Assembly (NCBI GenBank): GCA_037131735.1
Contig: JBAXQM010000009.1
Span: 1 to 64,000 of the forward strand
Direction: 5' to 3'
DNA: 64,000 nucleotides
Source of the DNA: CAIUPE01 sp037131735
Lineage (GTDB): Bacteria > Pseudomonadota > Alphaproteobacteria > Rhizobiales > Beijerinckiaceae
Position numbers and translations under genes: made by a program. Position 1 is the stretch's first letter, and each line of letters begins with the position of its first letter. This document shows, in pieces, positions 43,034 through 52,218 of this stretch. The notes beneath the pieces were generated by a model. It was given only the letters and a program-made list of their open reading frames with translations, had not been told where the DNA came from and searched no databases.

Positions 43034-43507
43034 ATGGCTGAAAAAGACGCAAAACCCCGCCGCATTGCGGCTGAGAACCGCAAGGCGCGGTTTGAATATG
43101 CTATTGCGGATACGGTTGAAGCGGGCATTGCGCTGCAAGGCTCGGAGGTCAAATCCTTGCGCGCGGGCCGCGCAACGATTGGCGAGTCCTACGCCGCCGA
43201 GAAGAATGGCGAGCTGTTCCTAGTGAATGCCTATATCCCCGAATATCTCGAAGCCCATCAGTTCAACCACGAGACGAAAAGGCCGCGGAAACTGCTCCTC
43301 CATCGCCGCCAGGCCGATAAGCTTATCGCCGCGGTCCAGCGCGAGGGCATGACAATTGTGCCCTTGAAGATCTATTTTAATGATCGTGGCCGCGCGAAGG
43401 TGGAAATCGCCCTCGCCAAGGGCAAAAACGTCGCCGATAAGCGCGAAACAGCCAAAAAGCGCGATTGGGACCGAGAAAAGTCCCGGCTTTTGAGGGATAA
43501 GGGGTGA
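43034..43507 (+). CDS. smpB: SsrA-binding protein SmpB
   Basis: Small RNA-binding partner of tmRNA in ribosome rescue. 157 residues with RRIAAENRKARFEYAI, ALQGSEVKSLRAGRATIGESY, and the basic C-terminal tail (KGKNVADKRETAKKRDWDREKSRLLRDKG) that enters the mRNA channel. It lies downstream of dapA; no tmRNA gene is visible nearby. Confidence 0.97.
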   Translation: MAEKDAKPRRIAAENRKARFEYAIADTVEAGIALQGSEVKSLRAGRATIGESYAAEKNGELFLVNAYIPEYLEAHQFNHETKRPRKLLLHRRQADKLIAAVQREGMTIVPLKIYFNDRGRAKVEIALAKGKNVADKRETAKKRDWDREKSRLLRDKG

Positions 43508-43532
43508 GGCGTCATCCTGATAAAAGCCTCGA

Positions 43533-43560
43533 TTGACTTGCAAAGGTAAAACCCTATGAT
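43533..43560 (+). promoter_or_regulatory. Candidate sigma-70 promoter of the RNA helicase gene
   Basis: TTGACT (-35, 43533-43538) and TATGAT (-10, 43555-43560) are separated by 16 bases and both are one mismatch from consensus. A start near 43567 would give a leader of about 100 bases. Confidence 0.65.
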
Positions 43561-43562
43561 CC

Positions 43563-43665
43563 GCGCGCATTCGAGCGTTGCTACGCGCTAGTTCGTTTTT
43601 CCCCTAAGTATAAGGCCGCTCCCCGATGGACCGGCCCGCCGCGACTGAGAGGCGGCCTTTAAGAC
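43563..43665 (+). promoter_or_regulatory. Structured 5' leader of the DEAD-box helicase gene
   Basis: The predicted leader contains a GCGCG/CGCGC hairpin (about 43563-43589) followed by a T-run, and a second inverted repeat AAGGCCGC (43612-43619) with GCGGCCTT (43652-43659). The right arm ends six bases before the ATG, and no Shine-Dalgarno is obvious, so base-pairing could block initiation. This resembles autoregulated leaders of cold-induced RNA helicases, but that role is inferred. Confidence 0.4.
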
Positions 43666-45120
43666 ATGAATTTTTCCGAACTGGGCCTTAGCCCCAAAGT
43701 CCTCGAAGCGGTAACCGCTTCCGGCTACACGACCCCCACCCCCATTCAGGCTGAAGCCATTCCGCGCGTGTTAGAACGCCGCGACGTGCTCGGCATTGCG
43801 CAAACGGGAACCGGCAAAACCGCCGCCTTCACGCTGCCTATGATTACACTTCTTGAGCAAGGCCGCGCGCGGGCCCGTATGCCACGCACCCTTATTCTCG
43901 AGCCGACGCGCGAACTCGCGGCGCAAGTCGAAGAGAGTTTCATCAAATATGGCTCAGGTCAGAAGCTCGATGTCGCGCTGCTGATCGGTGGTGTTTCTTT
44001 TGGCGATCAGGATGTGAAGATCACACGTGGCGTTGATGTGCTCATCGCCACACCCGGTCGTCTGCTTGATCATTTCGAACGCGGTAAACTTCTGCTCACG
44101 GGCATTGAAATTCTCGTCATCGATGAAGCCGATCGTATGCTTGATATGGGCTTCATTCCCGATATCGAACGTATTTGCAAAATGGTGCCATTCACGCGCC
44201 AGACATTGTTTTTCTCCGCAACCATGCCGCCGGAAATTCAACGCATCACGGATACGTTTTTGCATAATCCCGCACGTATCGAAATTGCACGGCAATCAAC
44301 AACCGCGGAAACAATCACGCAATATCTTGTTGCCTCATCAAACCATGCTGCCGAAAAGCGTGAGACATTGCGCAAACTGATGCGCGATGCAACGGATGTG
44401 AAAAACGGTATTATCTTTTGCAATCGTAAAAGCGATGTGCAGATTGTCTTTAAATCACTTTCGAAACATGGGTTCAGCGTCGCCGCGCTTCATGGCGATA
44501 TGGATCAGCGCGCGCGCACTTTAGCGCTTGAAGCGTTTCGTAATGGGACAACGCAATATCTCGTGGCGTCGGACGTTGCCGCACGCGGGCTTGATATTCC
44601 TGATGTAAGCCATGTCTTCAACTACGATGCGCCGCATCACTCGGAAGACTATGTGCATCGCATTGGCCGCACCGGCCGCGCAGGTCGTTTAGGCACAGCC
44701 TATACTTTGATCACATCGGCTGATGATAAGAGCCTCGCAGGCATTGAAGGCCTCATCAAAAAATCCATTCCTTGGCTTGGCCCCACACTCGCGGACGCCG
44801 TGTTTGAACCTGCGCCCCGCTCTGAGCGTTCGTCTCGCCCTCATCGTTCGGATCGCGCGCCGTCACGCCGCGCACCGCGTGCTGAAGGGGAAGCAAAGCC
44901 GCAGACCGAACGTGCCCCACGCGCGGCAAAACCCGAACGCACGCGCGAAACACCAAAGCCTGAACCACGTCCGCAAGCGCCCGCGCCTCGAAATGCCGTG
45001 CACGCACATAAACCATCGTCACAACCGCGCTATCGCCGTGATGATGATGGGCCAACGCCTGTCGGTTTTGGTGATCAGATGCCGGGGTTTCTCACGCGCG
45101 GCATCAAAGCTAAAGGCTGA
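43666..45120 (+). CDS. DEAD-box ATP-dependent RNA helicase (RhlE-like)
   Basis: Unwinds RNA duplexes in ribosome assembly or RNA turnover. 484 residues with all core motifs: Q motif (FSELGLSPKVLEAV, TPIQAEAIP), AQTGTGKTAAF, PTRELAAQ, ATPGRLLDH, DEAD in VIDEADRMLDMGF, SAT, and the second-domain motifs (GIIFCNRKSD, DVAARGLDIPDVSHVFNYD, HRIGRTGRAG). A basic Arg/Pro-rich C-terminal tail (about 385-484) is likely disordered and RNA-binding. Its stop is 8 bases from the convergent sufA stop; a GCTGAA/TTCAGC hairpin spans the junction (45116-45140). Confidence 0.93.
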   Translation: MNFSELGLSPKVLEAVTASGYTTPTPIQAEAIPRVLERRDVLGIAQTGTGKTAAFTLPMITLLEQGRARARMPRTLILEPTRELAAQVEESFIKYGSGQKLDVALLIGGVSFGDQDVKITRGVDVLIATPGRLLDHFERGKLLLTGIEILVIDEADRMLDMGFIPDIERICKMVPFTRQTLFFSATMPPEIQRITDTFLHNPARIEIARQSTTAETITQYLVASSNHAAEKRETLRKLMRDATDVKNGIIFCNRKSDVQIVFKSLSKHGFSVAALHGDMDQRARTLALEAFRNGTTQYLVASDVAARGLDIPDVSHVFNYDAPHHSEDYVHRIGRTGRAGRLGTAYTLITSADDKSLAGIEGLIKKSIPWLGPTLADAVFEPAPRSERSSRPHRSDRAPSRRAPRAEGEAKPQTERAPRAAKPERTRETPKPEPRPQAPAPRNAVHAHKPSSQPRYRRDDDGPTPVGFGDQMPGFLTRGIKAKG

Positions 45121-45128
45121 AAACTCTT

Positions 45129-45512
45129 TTAGTGTTCAGCTGAAACAAGCGCTGCGGGGTCTACCGGCTTAATCGCCACCGATTCACCGCAGCCGCAGGC
45201 CGAAGTTTCATTCGGATTATTGAAGACGAATTGGCTGGTGAATTTATCAGTCTTGTAATCCATCTCGGTGCCGACCAAAAACATCAGCGCCTTCGGGTCG
45301 ATGACGACCTTCACGCCTTTGTCTTCAACAACATCCTCATGAGCCGCGAGGCTCTCGGCATAGTCGATTGTGTAGGCCATGCCGGCGCAGCCGCCATTTT
45401 TGACGCCCACGCGAATGGCAGCGATCGGCTTATCGACATTTTCCATGATGAAGCGGATGCGCGCCGCAGCGGCATCGGTCAGCGACATCAGCTTAAGACT
45501 TGATCCTGCCAT
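45129..45512 (-). CDS. sufA: SUF iron-sulfur assembly A-type carrier
   Basis: HesB/IscA-family protein that transfers Fe-S clusters to apo-targets. 127 residues from the ATG at 45512 (MAGSSLKLMSLTDAA), chosen for GGAG at 7 bases upstream; an upstream in-frame start to 45536 lacks family support. The three cluster-ligand cysteines are GGCAGM and CGCGES. It is the last gene of the suf operon (after sufT). Confidence 0.93.
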   Translation of the reverse strand: MAGSSLKLMSLTDAAAARIRFIMENVDKPIAAIRVGVKNGGCAGMAYTIDYAESLAAHEDVVEDKGVKVVIDPKALMFLVGTEMDYKTDKFTSQFVFNNPNETSACGCGESVAIKPVDPAALVSAEH

Positions 45513-45592
45513 CTTACTCTCCCCGGCCGGGTTCAAGGCCCGGCGGATGATTCACTCTATCATATGGGGCGTGACGCCCAAACGCCAAGCCC

Positions 45593-45979
45593 TTAAAACA
45601 TATCAAGCGCGACGCGCGCTTCCTCAGACATGCGCGATTGATCCCAAGGCGGATCAAAAACCATACGCACTTCGACTGAACGTACACCCGGAACCGTGCT
45701 CACCGCCGTATCAACCCAGCCCGGCATTTCGCCAGCGACCGGGCACCCGGGCGCCGTCAAAGTCATATCGATCTCAACATGACGATCGTCATTGATCGCA
45801 ATGCGATAGATGAGACCAAGCTCGTAAATATCGGAGGGAATTTCCGGATCATAAACAGTCTTCAACGCCGCAATAATATCGTCAGTCAAACGATCAATCT
45901 CTTCGGGAGGCAAAGCCGAAGGCGCAGCGATATCCGTCTGATTTGGCTTTTCCTCAAGCGGCGGAGCGGCATCATTCAT
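45593..45979 (-). CDS. sufT: SUF system MIP18/DUF59 protein
   Basis: 128-residue DUF59-domain protein implicated in Fe-S cluster maturation. Core motif DDIIAALKTVYDPEIPSDIYELGLIYRI (about 33-60) and TLTAPGCPVAGEMPGWV with the conserved cysteine. The N-terminal 25 residues are Pro/Ala-rich. It lies between sufS (18-base gap) and sufA (80-base gap) on the same strand, which is typical of alphaproteobacterial SUF operons. Confidence 0.9.
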   Translation of the reverse strand: MNDAAPPLEEKPNQTDIAAPSALPPEEIDRLTDDIIAALKTVYDPEIPSDIYELGLIYRIAINDDRHVEIDMTLTAPGCPVAGEMPGWVDTAVSTVPGVRSVEVRMVFDPPWDQSRMSEEARVALDMF

Positions 45980-45997
45980 TCTCGTCTCTCCCGCGTA

Positions 45998-47233
45998 TCA
46001 AGAAAACATCGATTGCGCTTTGCGCAACGCATCAACCAGTGCATCAACTTCTGCATGCGTGTTGTAGAACGCAAAGGACGCGCGGCATGTTGACGTAACC
46101 CCAAAGCGTTTCAATAAAGGCTGCGCACAATGCGTGCCTGCGCGAACAGCAATACCCGAGCGATCAATGATCGTCGCCACATCATGCGCATGCGCGCCTT
46201 GCATTTCAAAGGCAACAATCGCGCCCTTACCCGGCGCTTTGCCGAAGATGCGCAACGAGTTCAATTCAGACAAACGCTCCATGGCGTAATGTCCAAGCGA
46301 CTCTTCATGCTTCAAAGCTGCAGCGCGATCCATCGATTGCATGTAATCAAGCGCTGCGCCCAAACCAATCGCTTGTACAATTGGCGGCGTGCCCGCTTCA
46401 AAGCGGTGCGGCGGCTCGTTGTAGGTGACAGAGTCTTCAGTCACCACGCTAATCATCTCACCGCCGCCATTAAAGGGCGGCATTTTTTCAAGCAAGGCGC
46501 GCTTGCCATAAGCAACGCCAATACCTGTGGGGCCATAAAGTTTGTGGCCCGTGAGACAGTAGAAATCGACATCCAGAGCGCGCACATCGGTCGGCACATG
46601 CACCGCACCTTGGCAGCCATCAACCATGATATAGGCACCATGTTTGCGCGCAATCTTTACCATTTCCGCGATAGGATTGATTGTGCCCAACATATTCGAC
46701 ATCTGCGAAATGGCGACGATCTTGGTCTTTGGCGTGAAGAGCTTTTCGTAAGCCTCAAGGTCAAGAACGCCGCGCTCATCGCAAGGGATCCATTTAATCA
46801 CCGCGCCATGTCGTTCGCGATGAAAATGCCAAGGAACGATATTGGAATGATGTTCCATCACCGAGAGGATAATCTCATCACCCTCTTGCAGAACCATACG
46901 CCCCAAAGACGCGGCAACAAGATTCATCGCTTCTGTGGCATTACGTGTAAAAATGATTTCGTCGGTCGAGGCCGCATTAATGAATGCGCGAACTGTTTCG
47001 CGTGCATGTTCAAATGCCTCGGTCGCTGCATTGGCTAAATAATGAAGTCCGCGATGAACATTGGCATATTCATTCTCATAGGCATAAACCATGCGGTCTA
47101 AAACCTGCTTTGGCTTTTGCGCGGAAGCGGCATTATCGAGATAAACAAGCTTTTTGCCATAAACCTCTTTCGAGAGAATCGGAAAATCCGCTCTTACTGT
47201 CACGACATCAAAGGTTTTGGTGTGAGCATTCAT
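45998..47233 (-). CDS. sufS: SufS cysteine desulfurase
   Basis: PLP enzyme that mobilises sulfur from cysteine for SufBCD. 411 residues: LVYLDNAASAQKPKQVLDRM, PLP lysine in LTGHKLYGPTGIG, and the catalytic cysteine in RAGTHCAQPLLKRFG. I chose the ATG at 47233 (MNAHTKTFDVVTVRADFPIL), whose first bases overlap the sufD stop (ATGA), implying coupled translation. Confidence 0.95.
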   Translation of the reverse strand: MNAHTKTFDVVTVRADFPILSKEVYGKKLVYLDNAASAQKPKQVLDRMVYAYENEYANVHRGLHYLANAATEAFEHARETVRAFINAASTDEIIFTRNATEAMNLVAASLGRMVLQEGDEIILSVMEHHSNIVPWHFHRERHGAVIKWIPCDERGVLDLEAYEKLFTPKTKIVAISQMSNMLGTINPIAEMVKIARKHGAYIMVDGCQGAVHVPTDVRALDVDFYCLTGHKLYGPTGIGVAYGKRALLEKMPPFNGGGEMISVVTEDSVTYNEPPHRFEAGTPPIVQAIGLGAALDYMQSMDRAAALKHEESLGHYAMERLSELNSLRIFGKAPGKGAIVAFEMQGAHAHDVATIIDRSGIAVRAGTHCAQPLLKRFGVTSTCRASFAFYNTHAEVDALVDALRKAQSMFS

Positions 47234-48480
47234 GCGCCGCGTGCCTTGAGCCACTGCTCTACGAGCGCTTCGAGCGTATCGCGGATCGCATCATGTTCGA
47301 TGTTTTCGAGCGCCTCGCCGACAAAGGCCTGCAACATGAGGGCTTCGGCTTCTGTCTTCGGCAATCCACGTGCCCGCAAATAGAAGAGCAAATCTTCATC
47401 CAGCGCGCCAACGGTAGCGCCATGGCCGCAGGCAACATCATCCGCGAAAATTTCGAGCTCGGGCTTGTTGTTCATCGTCGCGCCGTCTTCAAGCACGATA
47501 GCACGGCTCATCATCTTACCGTCTGTCTGCTGCGCGCCTGGACGAACAATGATCTTGCCTTGGAACACGCCGGTCGACTCGTGATCAAGAACATGCGCAA
47601 AAAACTCGCGGCTTTGGCATTCGGGAACGGCATGATCGACCACAAGTGTCGTATCCGCATGTTGTTTCGCATTAAGAAGGCTGGCGCTGGAGATTTCAGC
47701 CTTTGATTGCTCGCCTTCAAAGCGGAAGAAAATCTGATGTCGTGAGAGAGAACCACCGACAACAAAATTATGGCCGCGATAAAGGCTCTCTTTGCCCATA
47801 GCGCCACCAAAAGTCGTCAGCACCGTTGCAGCGTGATCGACAAGATTCAGTCTTAAATGATCAAAGGTGACATGATCACCCATGCGCAATTCCAGAACGC
47901 TATCAATCAACGATCCCGCAGCAGCACCTTCATGGCTCTCGACAATGAAGGCCTTCGCATGATCGCCAACATTCACGCGCACGCGCGGATAAGACGCATG
48001 AGCGCCGGTTGTCACAAGCCGAATAAGGATAGGCTTGTCGATCTCGGCTTTCGCAGCAATCGCAATATCGAGAACGCTATCTGAAAAAGCGGCATTGAGC
48101 GCAATCACGGGATCGGCGCTTAAAAGCCCCTTCTCATTCGACCCATCATCGGCCAAAGCGGAAGACGCAGAAACGCTCACGCCCTTCGGCAACGCGCCCG
48201 AAAGCGAAGCGTCGTAACGACCATCAACAAGCGTCAATACATGCGCGTCGATAGCGGCGAGCGCAGATGTCACGGTGATCTTGCCGCCAACCTTTGCCGG
48301 CGGCGGTGCGCTCTTCAGCAACGCACGCAGATCGGTATAGTGATAGGCTTCCACACGACGATGCGGGAGACCGTGTTCAAGAAAGCGCGCGAAGGCCTCT
48401 TTGCGATCCGACGCAACAGTGGCACCTTGCGCAATCAGCGCCTGCTCGGCTTCAGTCTTTAAAGGCGTGATATTCGACAT
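47230..48480 (-). CDS. sufD: Fe-S assembly scaffold subunit SufD
   Basis: Partner of SufB and SufC in the SufBC2D scaffold complex. 416 residues with a variable N-terminal helical domain and the C-terminal beta-helix region. Conserved stretches are HVLDHESTGVFQGKIIVRPGAQQTDGKMMSRAIVLEDGATMNNKPELEIFADDVACGHGATVGALDEDLLFYLRARGL. It lies between sufC and sufS in the operon. Confidence 0.95.
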   Translation of the reverse strand: MSNITPLKTEAEQALIAQGATVASDRKEAFARFLEHGLPHRRVEAYHYTDLRALLKSAPPPAKVGGKITVTSALAAIDAHVLTLVDGRYDASLSGALPKGVSVSASSALADDGSNEKGLLSADPVIALNAAFSDSVLDIAIAAKAEIDKPILIRLVTTGAHASYPRVRVNVGDHAKAFIVESHEGAAAGSLIDSVLELRMGDHVTFDHLRLNLVDHAATVLTTFGGAMGKESLYRGHNFVVGGSLSRHQIFFRFEGEQSKAEISSASLLNAKQHADTTLVVDHAVPECQSREFFAHVLDHESTGVFQGKIIVRPGAQQTDGKMMSRAIVLEDGATMNNKPELEIFADDVACGHGATVGALDEDLLFYLRARGLPKTEAEALMLQAFVGEALENIEHDAIRDTLEALVEQWLKARGA

Positions 48481-48487
48481 ACTATCC

Positions 48488-49246
48488 TCACGCCGCCGCG
48501 TTCGTCACGTAGTCGGCATAGCCATTGGCTTCGAGTTCGAGTGCCAATTCCTTGCCGCCCGTGCGCACGATCTGCCCCTTCGACATCACATGAACCGTAT
48601 CGGGCACGATGTAATTCAGAAGACGCTGATAATGCGTGATCACAAGGAACGACCGCTTCGCCGAGCGGAGTGCGTTGACACCCTCCGAGACAATCTTCAA
48701 CGCATCAATATCGAGGCCTGAGTCCGTCTCATCGAGAATGCCGATGGACGGCTCAAGCAGCGCCATCTGCAAAATTTCCATGCGCTTCTTTTCGCCGCCC
48801 GAAAAGCCGACATTCAAACCGCGCTTCAACATATCCTGCGGGATGCCGAGTTTTTCAGCCCCAGCCTTCACGCGACGCATAAAATCAGGTGTTGTTAGCT
48901 CGTCTTCGCCACGACCTTTACGTTGCGCATTCAAGGCCGCCTTCAAGAAAGTCATGGTTGCGACGCCCGGGATTTCGAGCGGATATTGGAAAGCGAGAAA
49001 TACGCCGGCCGCCGCGCGCTCATCCGGCTCCATCTCGAGAAGGTTCTTGCCGTCGAGCAAAATTTCGCCATCGAGCACTTCGTAGTCTTGCTTGCCCGCG
49101 ATGACATAAGACAGCGTCGATTTGCCCGAACCATTCGGCCCCATGATCGCAGCGACTTCGCCATCGCGGATCGTGAGATTGAGACCGTTCAAAATTTTCT
49201 TCGTGCCGTCTTCAATGGCGACATGGAGATTGCGGATTTCCAACAT
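48488..49246 (-). CDS. sufC: Fe-S assembly ATPase SufC
   Basis: ABC-type ATPase of the SufBC2D complex. 252 residues with Walker A GPNGSGKST, the signature-like GFSGGEKKRMEILQMAL, Walker B (ILDETDSGLDIDALK, an unusual EEtD/ETD pattern typical of SufC), and switch H in VITHYQRLL. It is 7 bases upstream of sufD and 43 bases downstream of sufB. Confidence 0.97.
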   Translation of the reverse strand: MLEIRNLHVAIEDGTKKILNGLNLTIRDGEVAAIMGPNGSGKSTLSYVIAGKQDYEVLDGEILLDGKNLLEMEPDERAAAGVFLAFQYPLEIPGVATMTFLKAALNAQRKGRGEDELTTPDFMRRVKAGAEKLGIPQDMLKRGLNVGFSGGEKKRMEILQMALLEPSIGILDETDSGLDIDALKIVSEGVNALRSAKRSFLVITHYQRLLNYIVPDTVHVMSKGQIVRTGGKELALELEANGYADYVTNAAA

Positions 49247-49289
49247 AATCGAATGCCCTAATTTAAAATATCTGCGCTAAGCGCAATAA

Positions 49290-50759
49290 TTAGCCGACCG
49301 AACCTTCAAGGCTGATCGAGATGAGTTTCTGTGCTTCAACCGCGAATTCCATCGGCAATTGTTGCAGCACATCTTTAACGAAGCCATTGACGATCAGCGC
49401 CGTTGCTTCTTCAGCCGACAAACCTCGCTGACGGCAATAGAAGAGCTGATCTTCCGAGATCTTCGATGTCGTCGCTTCATGCTCGAACACGGCCGATGCA
49501 TTTTTTGATTCCAGATAAGGAACCGTATGCGCCCCGCATGTCTCGCCAATCAGCAATGAATCACAATTCGTGAAATTGCGCGCATTTGTCGCTTTGCGAT
49601 GCGCTGACACCTGACCACGATAGGTGTTCTGCGACTTACCTGCGGAAATGCCCTTCGAGATGATGCGGCTTGTCGTGTTCTTGCCAAGATGAATCATCTT
49701 TGTGCCGCTGTCGACTTGCTGATAACCATTAGACACAGCAATCGAATAAAATTCACCACGCGAATTATCACCGCGCAAAATGCAGCTCGGATATTTCCAA
49801 GTGATCGCCGAACCGGTTTCAACTTGCGTCCAGCTGATCTTTGAATTTGCGCCACGGCAATCGCCGCGCTTGGTCACAAAGTTATAGATCCCGCCTTTGC
49901 CTTCGGCGTCGCCGGGATACCAGTTCTGTACGGTCGAATATTTGATCTCGGCATCATCCATCGCCACAAGTTCAACGACGGCTGCATGAAGCTGATTCTC
50001 GTCGCGTTGCGGCGCCGTGCAGCCTTCGAGATAGGAGACGTAAGAACCCTTCTCCGCGATGATCAATGTGCGCTCGAACTGCCCGGTGTTTTTTTCATTA
50101 ATACGGAAGTAAGTCGACAATTCCATCGGGCAGCGTGTGCCTTCGGGAATGTAAACAAACGACCCATCCGTGAAGACCGCGCAATTCAATGTCGCGTAAT
50201 AATTATCCGTTACCGGCACAACAGAGCCGAGATATTTTTTGACGAGTTCCGGATGATCTTTGATCGCTTCCGAAATCGAGCAGAAAATCACGCCCGCTTT
50301 CTTCAATTCTTCTTTGAAGGTCGTGACAACCGAGACCGAGTCAAACACCGCATCAACGGCGACTTTTGATGTCTGCACACCGGCGAGAAGTTCCTGCTCG
50401 CGCAAAGGAATGCCGAGTTTCTTATACGTGTCGAGAATAGCGGGATCGACATCATCTAGTGTTTTTGGTGCGGCGTTCTTTTTCGGTGCCGCGTAATAAT
50501 ATGAATCGTTGAAATCGATTTTGGGATAATGGACGCGCGCCCATTGTGGCTCATCCATCGTCTTCCAACGGCGGAATGCATCAAGGCGCCAGTCGAGCAT
50601 CCATTGCGGCTCGCCCTTCTTCGCCGAGATAAAGCGGACAATATCTTCGTTCAGGCCCTTGGGGGCCTTGTCGACCTCAAGGTCCGTGGTGAACCCATAT
50701 TTGTACTGATCGACATCGAGCTGTTTGACCTGCTCGACGGTCTCCTTAACGGCAACCAT
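49290..50759 (-). CDS. sufB: Fe-S assembly scaffold protein SufB
   Basis: Main scaffold on which the nascent [4Fe-4S] cluster is built with SufC and SufD. 489 residues from the ATG at 50759, chosen for AGGAGAG just upstream; an in-frame extension to 50786 is less likely. Conserved blocks: FVYIPEGTRCPMELSTYFRIN, SYLEGCTAPQRDENQLHAAVVELVA, SISEGAHTVPYLESKNA-like (here IGETCGAHTVPYLESKNA), and VNGFVKDVLQQLPMEFAVEAQKLI. It follows the IscS-like desulfurase by 57 bases. Confidence 0.96.
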   Translation of the reverse strand: MVAVKETVEQVKQLDVDQYKYGFTTDLEVDKAPKGLNEDIVRFISAKKGEPQWMLDWRLDAFRRWKTMDEPQWARVHYPKIDFNDSYYYAAPKKNAAPKTLDDVDPAILDTYKKLGIPLREQELLAGVQTSKVAVDAVFDSVSVVTTFKEELKKAGVIFCSISEAIKDHPELVKKYLGSVVPVTDNYYATLNCAVFTDGSFVYIPEGTRCPMELSTYFRINEKNTGQFERTLIIAEKGSYVSYLEGCTAPQRDENQLHAAVVELVAMDDAEIKYSTVQNWYPGDAEGKGGIYNFVTKRGDCRGANSKISWTQVETGSAITWKYPSCILRGDNSRGEFYSIAVSNGYQQVDSGTKMIHLGKNTTSRIISKGISAGKSQNTYRGQVSAHRKATNARNFTNCDSLLIGETCGAHTVPYLESKNASAVFEHEATTSKISEDQLFYCRQRGLSAEEATALIVNGFVKDVLQQLPMEFAVEAQKLISISLEGSVG

Positions 50760-50816
50760 TTGACTCTCCTGACAAACCGGCTTCAAGGGCTCGGCGTCAC
50801 CTCAAACCCGCTTTTA

Positions 50817-51992
50817 TCACGCGGCGCGGGTCCGCGTCTTCATTTTCCTGATAATATCTTCACAAGCAGACGCAAATTTGACGACATCATCAGGCGTTGA
50901 CGAATAGCCGAAACTGACGCGCAACGCACCCTTCGCGATATCGGATGACACGCCCATCGCGTCAAGCACATGCGACCTCTTGACCTTCCCCGACGAACAG
51001 GCTGACCCAGAGGACAAAGCGAGGCCCGCAAGGTCAAATCCCATCAACGCCGTCTCGGCGGAGAGACCGGGAACAGAAAATGCCAACGTATTCTGCAAAC
51101 GCGGAGCGTTTTGGCCAAAAATCAGAGCGTCAGGCGCTATTTTGAGGAGTTGCGCCTCGGCTTCGGCGCGTAAAGCCGCCAAACGAGGCGTTTCTGTAGC
51201 AAGCGCTGCTTCGGCCGCACGACACGCCGCGCCAAAGCCCGCAATAAGAGCTGTCGCCTCGGTGCCCGCGCGCGCACCCTTTTCCTGCCCGCCGCCCCGA
51301 ATTAACCGGTCCTGCAAGCTCAAACCGCCCGATTTGAAGATAAGCGCCCCAATCCCCTGCGGTCCGCCGATCTTATGCGCGGAGATAGTTAGAATATCCG
51401 CGCCCGCCGCCACCTGATCGAGCGGCAAACGCCCCGCCGCCTGCACTGCATCACAATGGAGAAGGCCACGATGGGCATGCACAATCTGCGAAAGCGCGGG
51501 AATATTCTGAAGAACGCCCGTCTCACTATTCGCGACTTGAATCGACACCAGCGCGCGACCGCCTTGCGCGGTAATCTCATGAAGACGCTCCTCCAATACC
51601 GACGAGACGATCCGCCCCTCGCTATCGACCAGCAATAGGCTCTGCGCCTCTTTCGGCATCCGCGCACCTTCAAGGCATGAGGGATGCTCAACCGCACTCA
51701 TTAAAAGATGAGTTAAAGCAAGTGGTTCACCTTCAGTCTTAATACCCAAGGTCAACGCAGTTGCATTTGCTTCCGTCGCCCCGCTCGTGAAAACAATGTC
51801 GCGGGACGAGGCGCCACATAGCGATGCAATCGCGTCGCGGGCCTCTTCAATCACCGCACGCGCCGTGCGCCCTTCTGCGTGAACAGACGAGGGATTACCA
51901 ACTCGTGCAAATGCCGCAAAGAGTGCGTCCCGCGCCTCGGGACGTAGTGGTGCTGTCGCATTATGATCGAGATAGGTCCTGACGCCGCCCAT
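50817..51992 (-). CDS. IscS/NifS-type cysteine desulfurase
   Basis: 391-residue class V PLP aminotransferase-fold enzyme. I chose the ATG at 51992 (MGGVRTYLDHNATAPLRPEARDAL), with AGGAGGCGG upstream; in-frame extension to 52094 is not supported. The PLP lysine is in ISAHKIGGPQGIG and the catalytic cysteine in SSGSACSSGKVKRSHVL. It is the first gene of the suf operon, so the operon encodes both an IscS-like and a SufS desulfurase, an arrangement seen in other alphaproteobacteria. No rirA/iscR gene is adjacent in the window. Confidence 0.92.
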   Translation of the reverse strand: MGGVRTYLDHNATAPLRPEARDALFAAFARVGNPSSVHAEGRTARAVIEEARDAIASLCGASSRDIVFTSGATEANATALTLGIKTEGEPLALTHLLMSAVEHPSCLEGARMPKEAQSLLLVDSEGRIVSSVLEERLHEITAQGGRALVSIQVANSETGVLQNIPALSQIVHAHRGLLHCDAVQAAGRLPLDQVAAGADILTISAHKIGGPQGIGALIFKSGGLSLQDRLIRGGGQEKGARAGTEATALIAGFGAACRAAEAALATETPRLAALRAEAEAQLLKIAPDALIFGQNAPRLQNTLAFSVPGLSAETALMGFDLAGLALSSGSACSSGKVKRSHVLDAMGVSSDIAKGALRVSFGYSSTPDDVVKFASACEDIIRKMKTRTRAA

Positions 51993-52031
51993 GGGTGCGA
52001 CCGCCTCCTGAGTTTTTCGAGCCAGATGCCG

Positions 52032-52047
52032 GAAATGCTTGCATTTC
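52032..52047. promoter_or_regulatory. Palindrome upstream of the suf operon
   Basis: Perfect inverted repeat GAAATGC-TT-GCATTTC, 40-55 bases upstream of the suf operon's first ATG on the minus strand, in the divergent intergenic region (51993-52218). Position and symmetry suggest an operator, possibly for an iron or redox regulator. It does not match IscR, RirA or Irr consensus sites that I know well enough to assign. Confidence 0.4.
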
Positions 52048-52218
52048 ACCCCGGCCACCGTGCTAAACACCGCTACCGAGACGGTTTGGCACATTGCCCA
52101 ACCAAAATTCCGTGGAACGTTCAGCGGTTCTGGCTTCGCCTCGTGAACCTGTCAAGCGACAGGGCGGGTGTGCCGCTCTTGTGAACCCGTCGCGGTGCCA
52201 CGCCGAGGTGAGAAAACT

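Noticed and set aside
46130..47038. 302-residue open frame antisense to sufS
   Set aside because: sufS is intact with its catalytic Lys and Cys motifs. The antisense frame has no recognisable domain or good start context.
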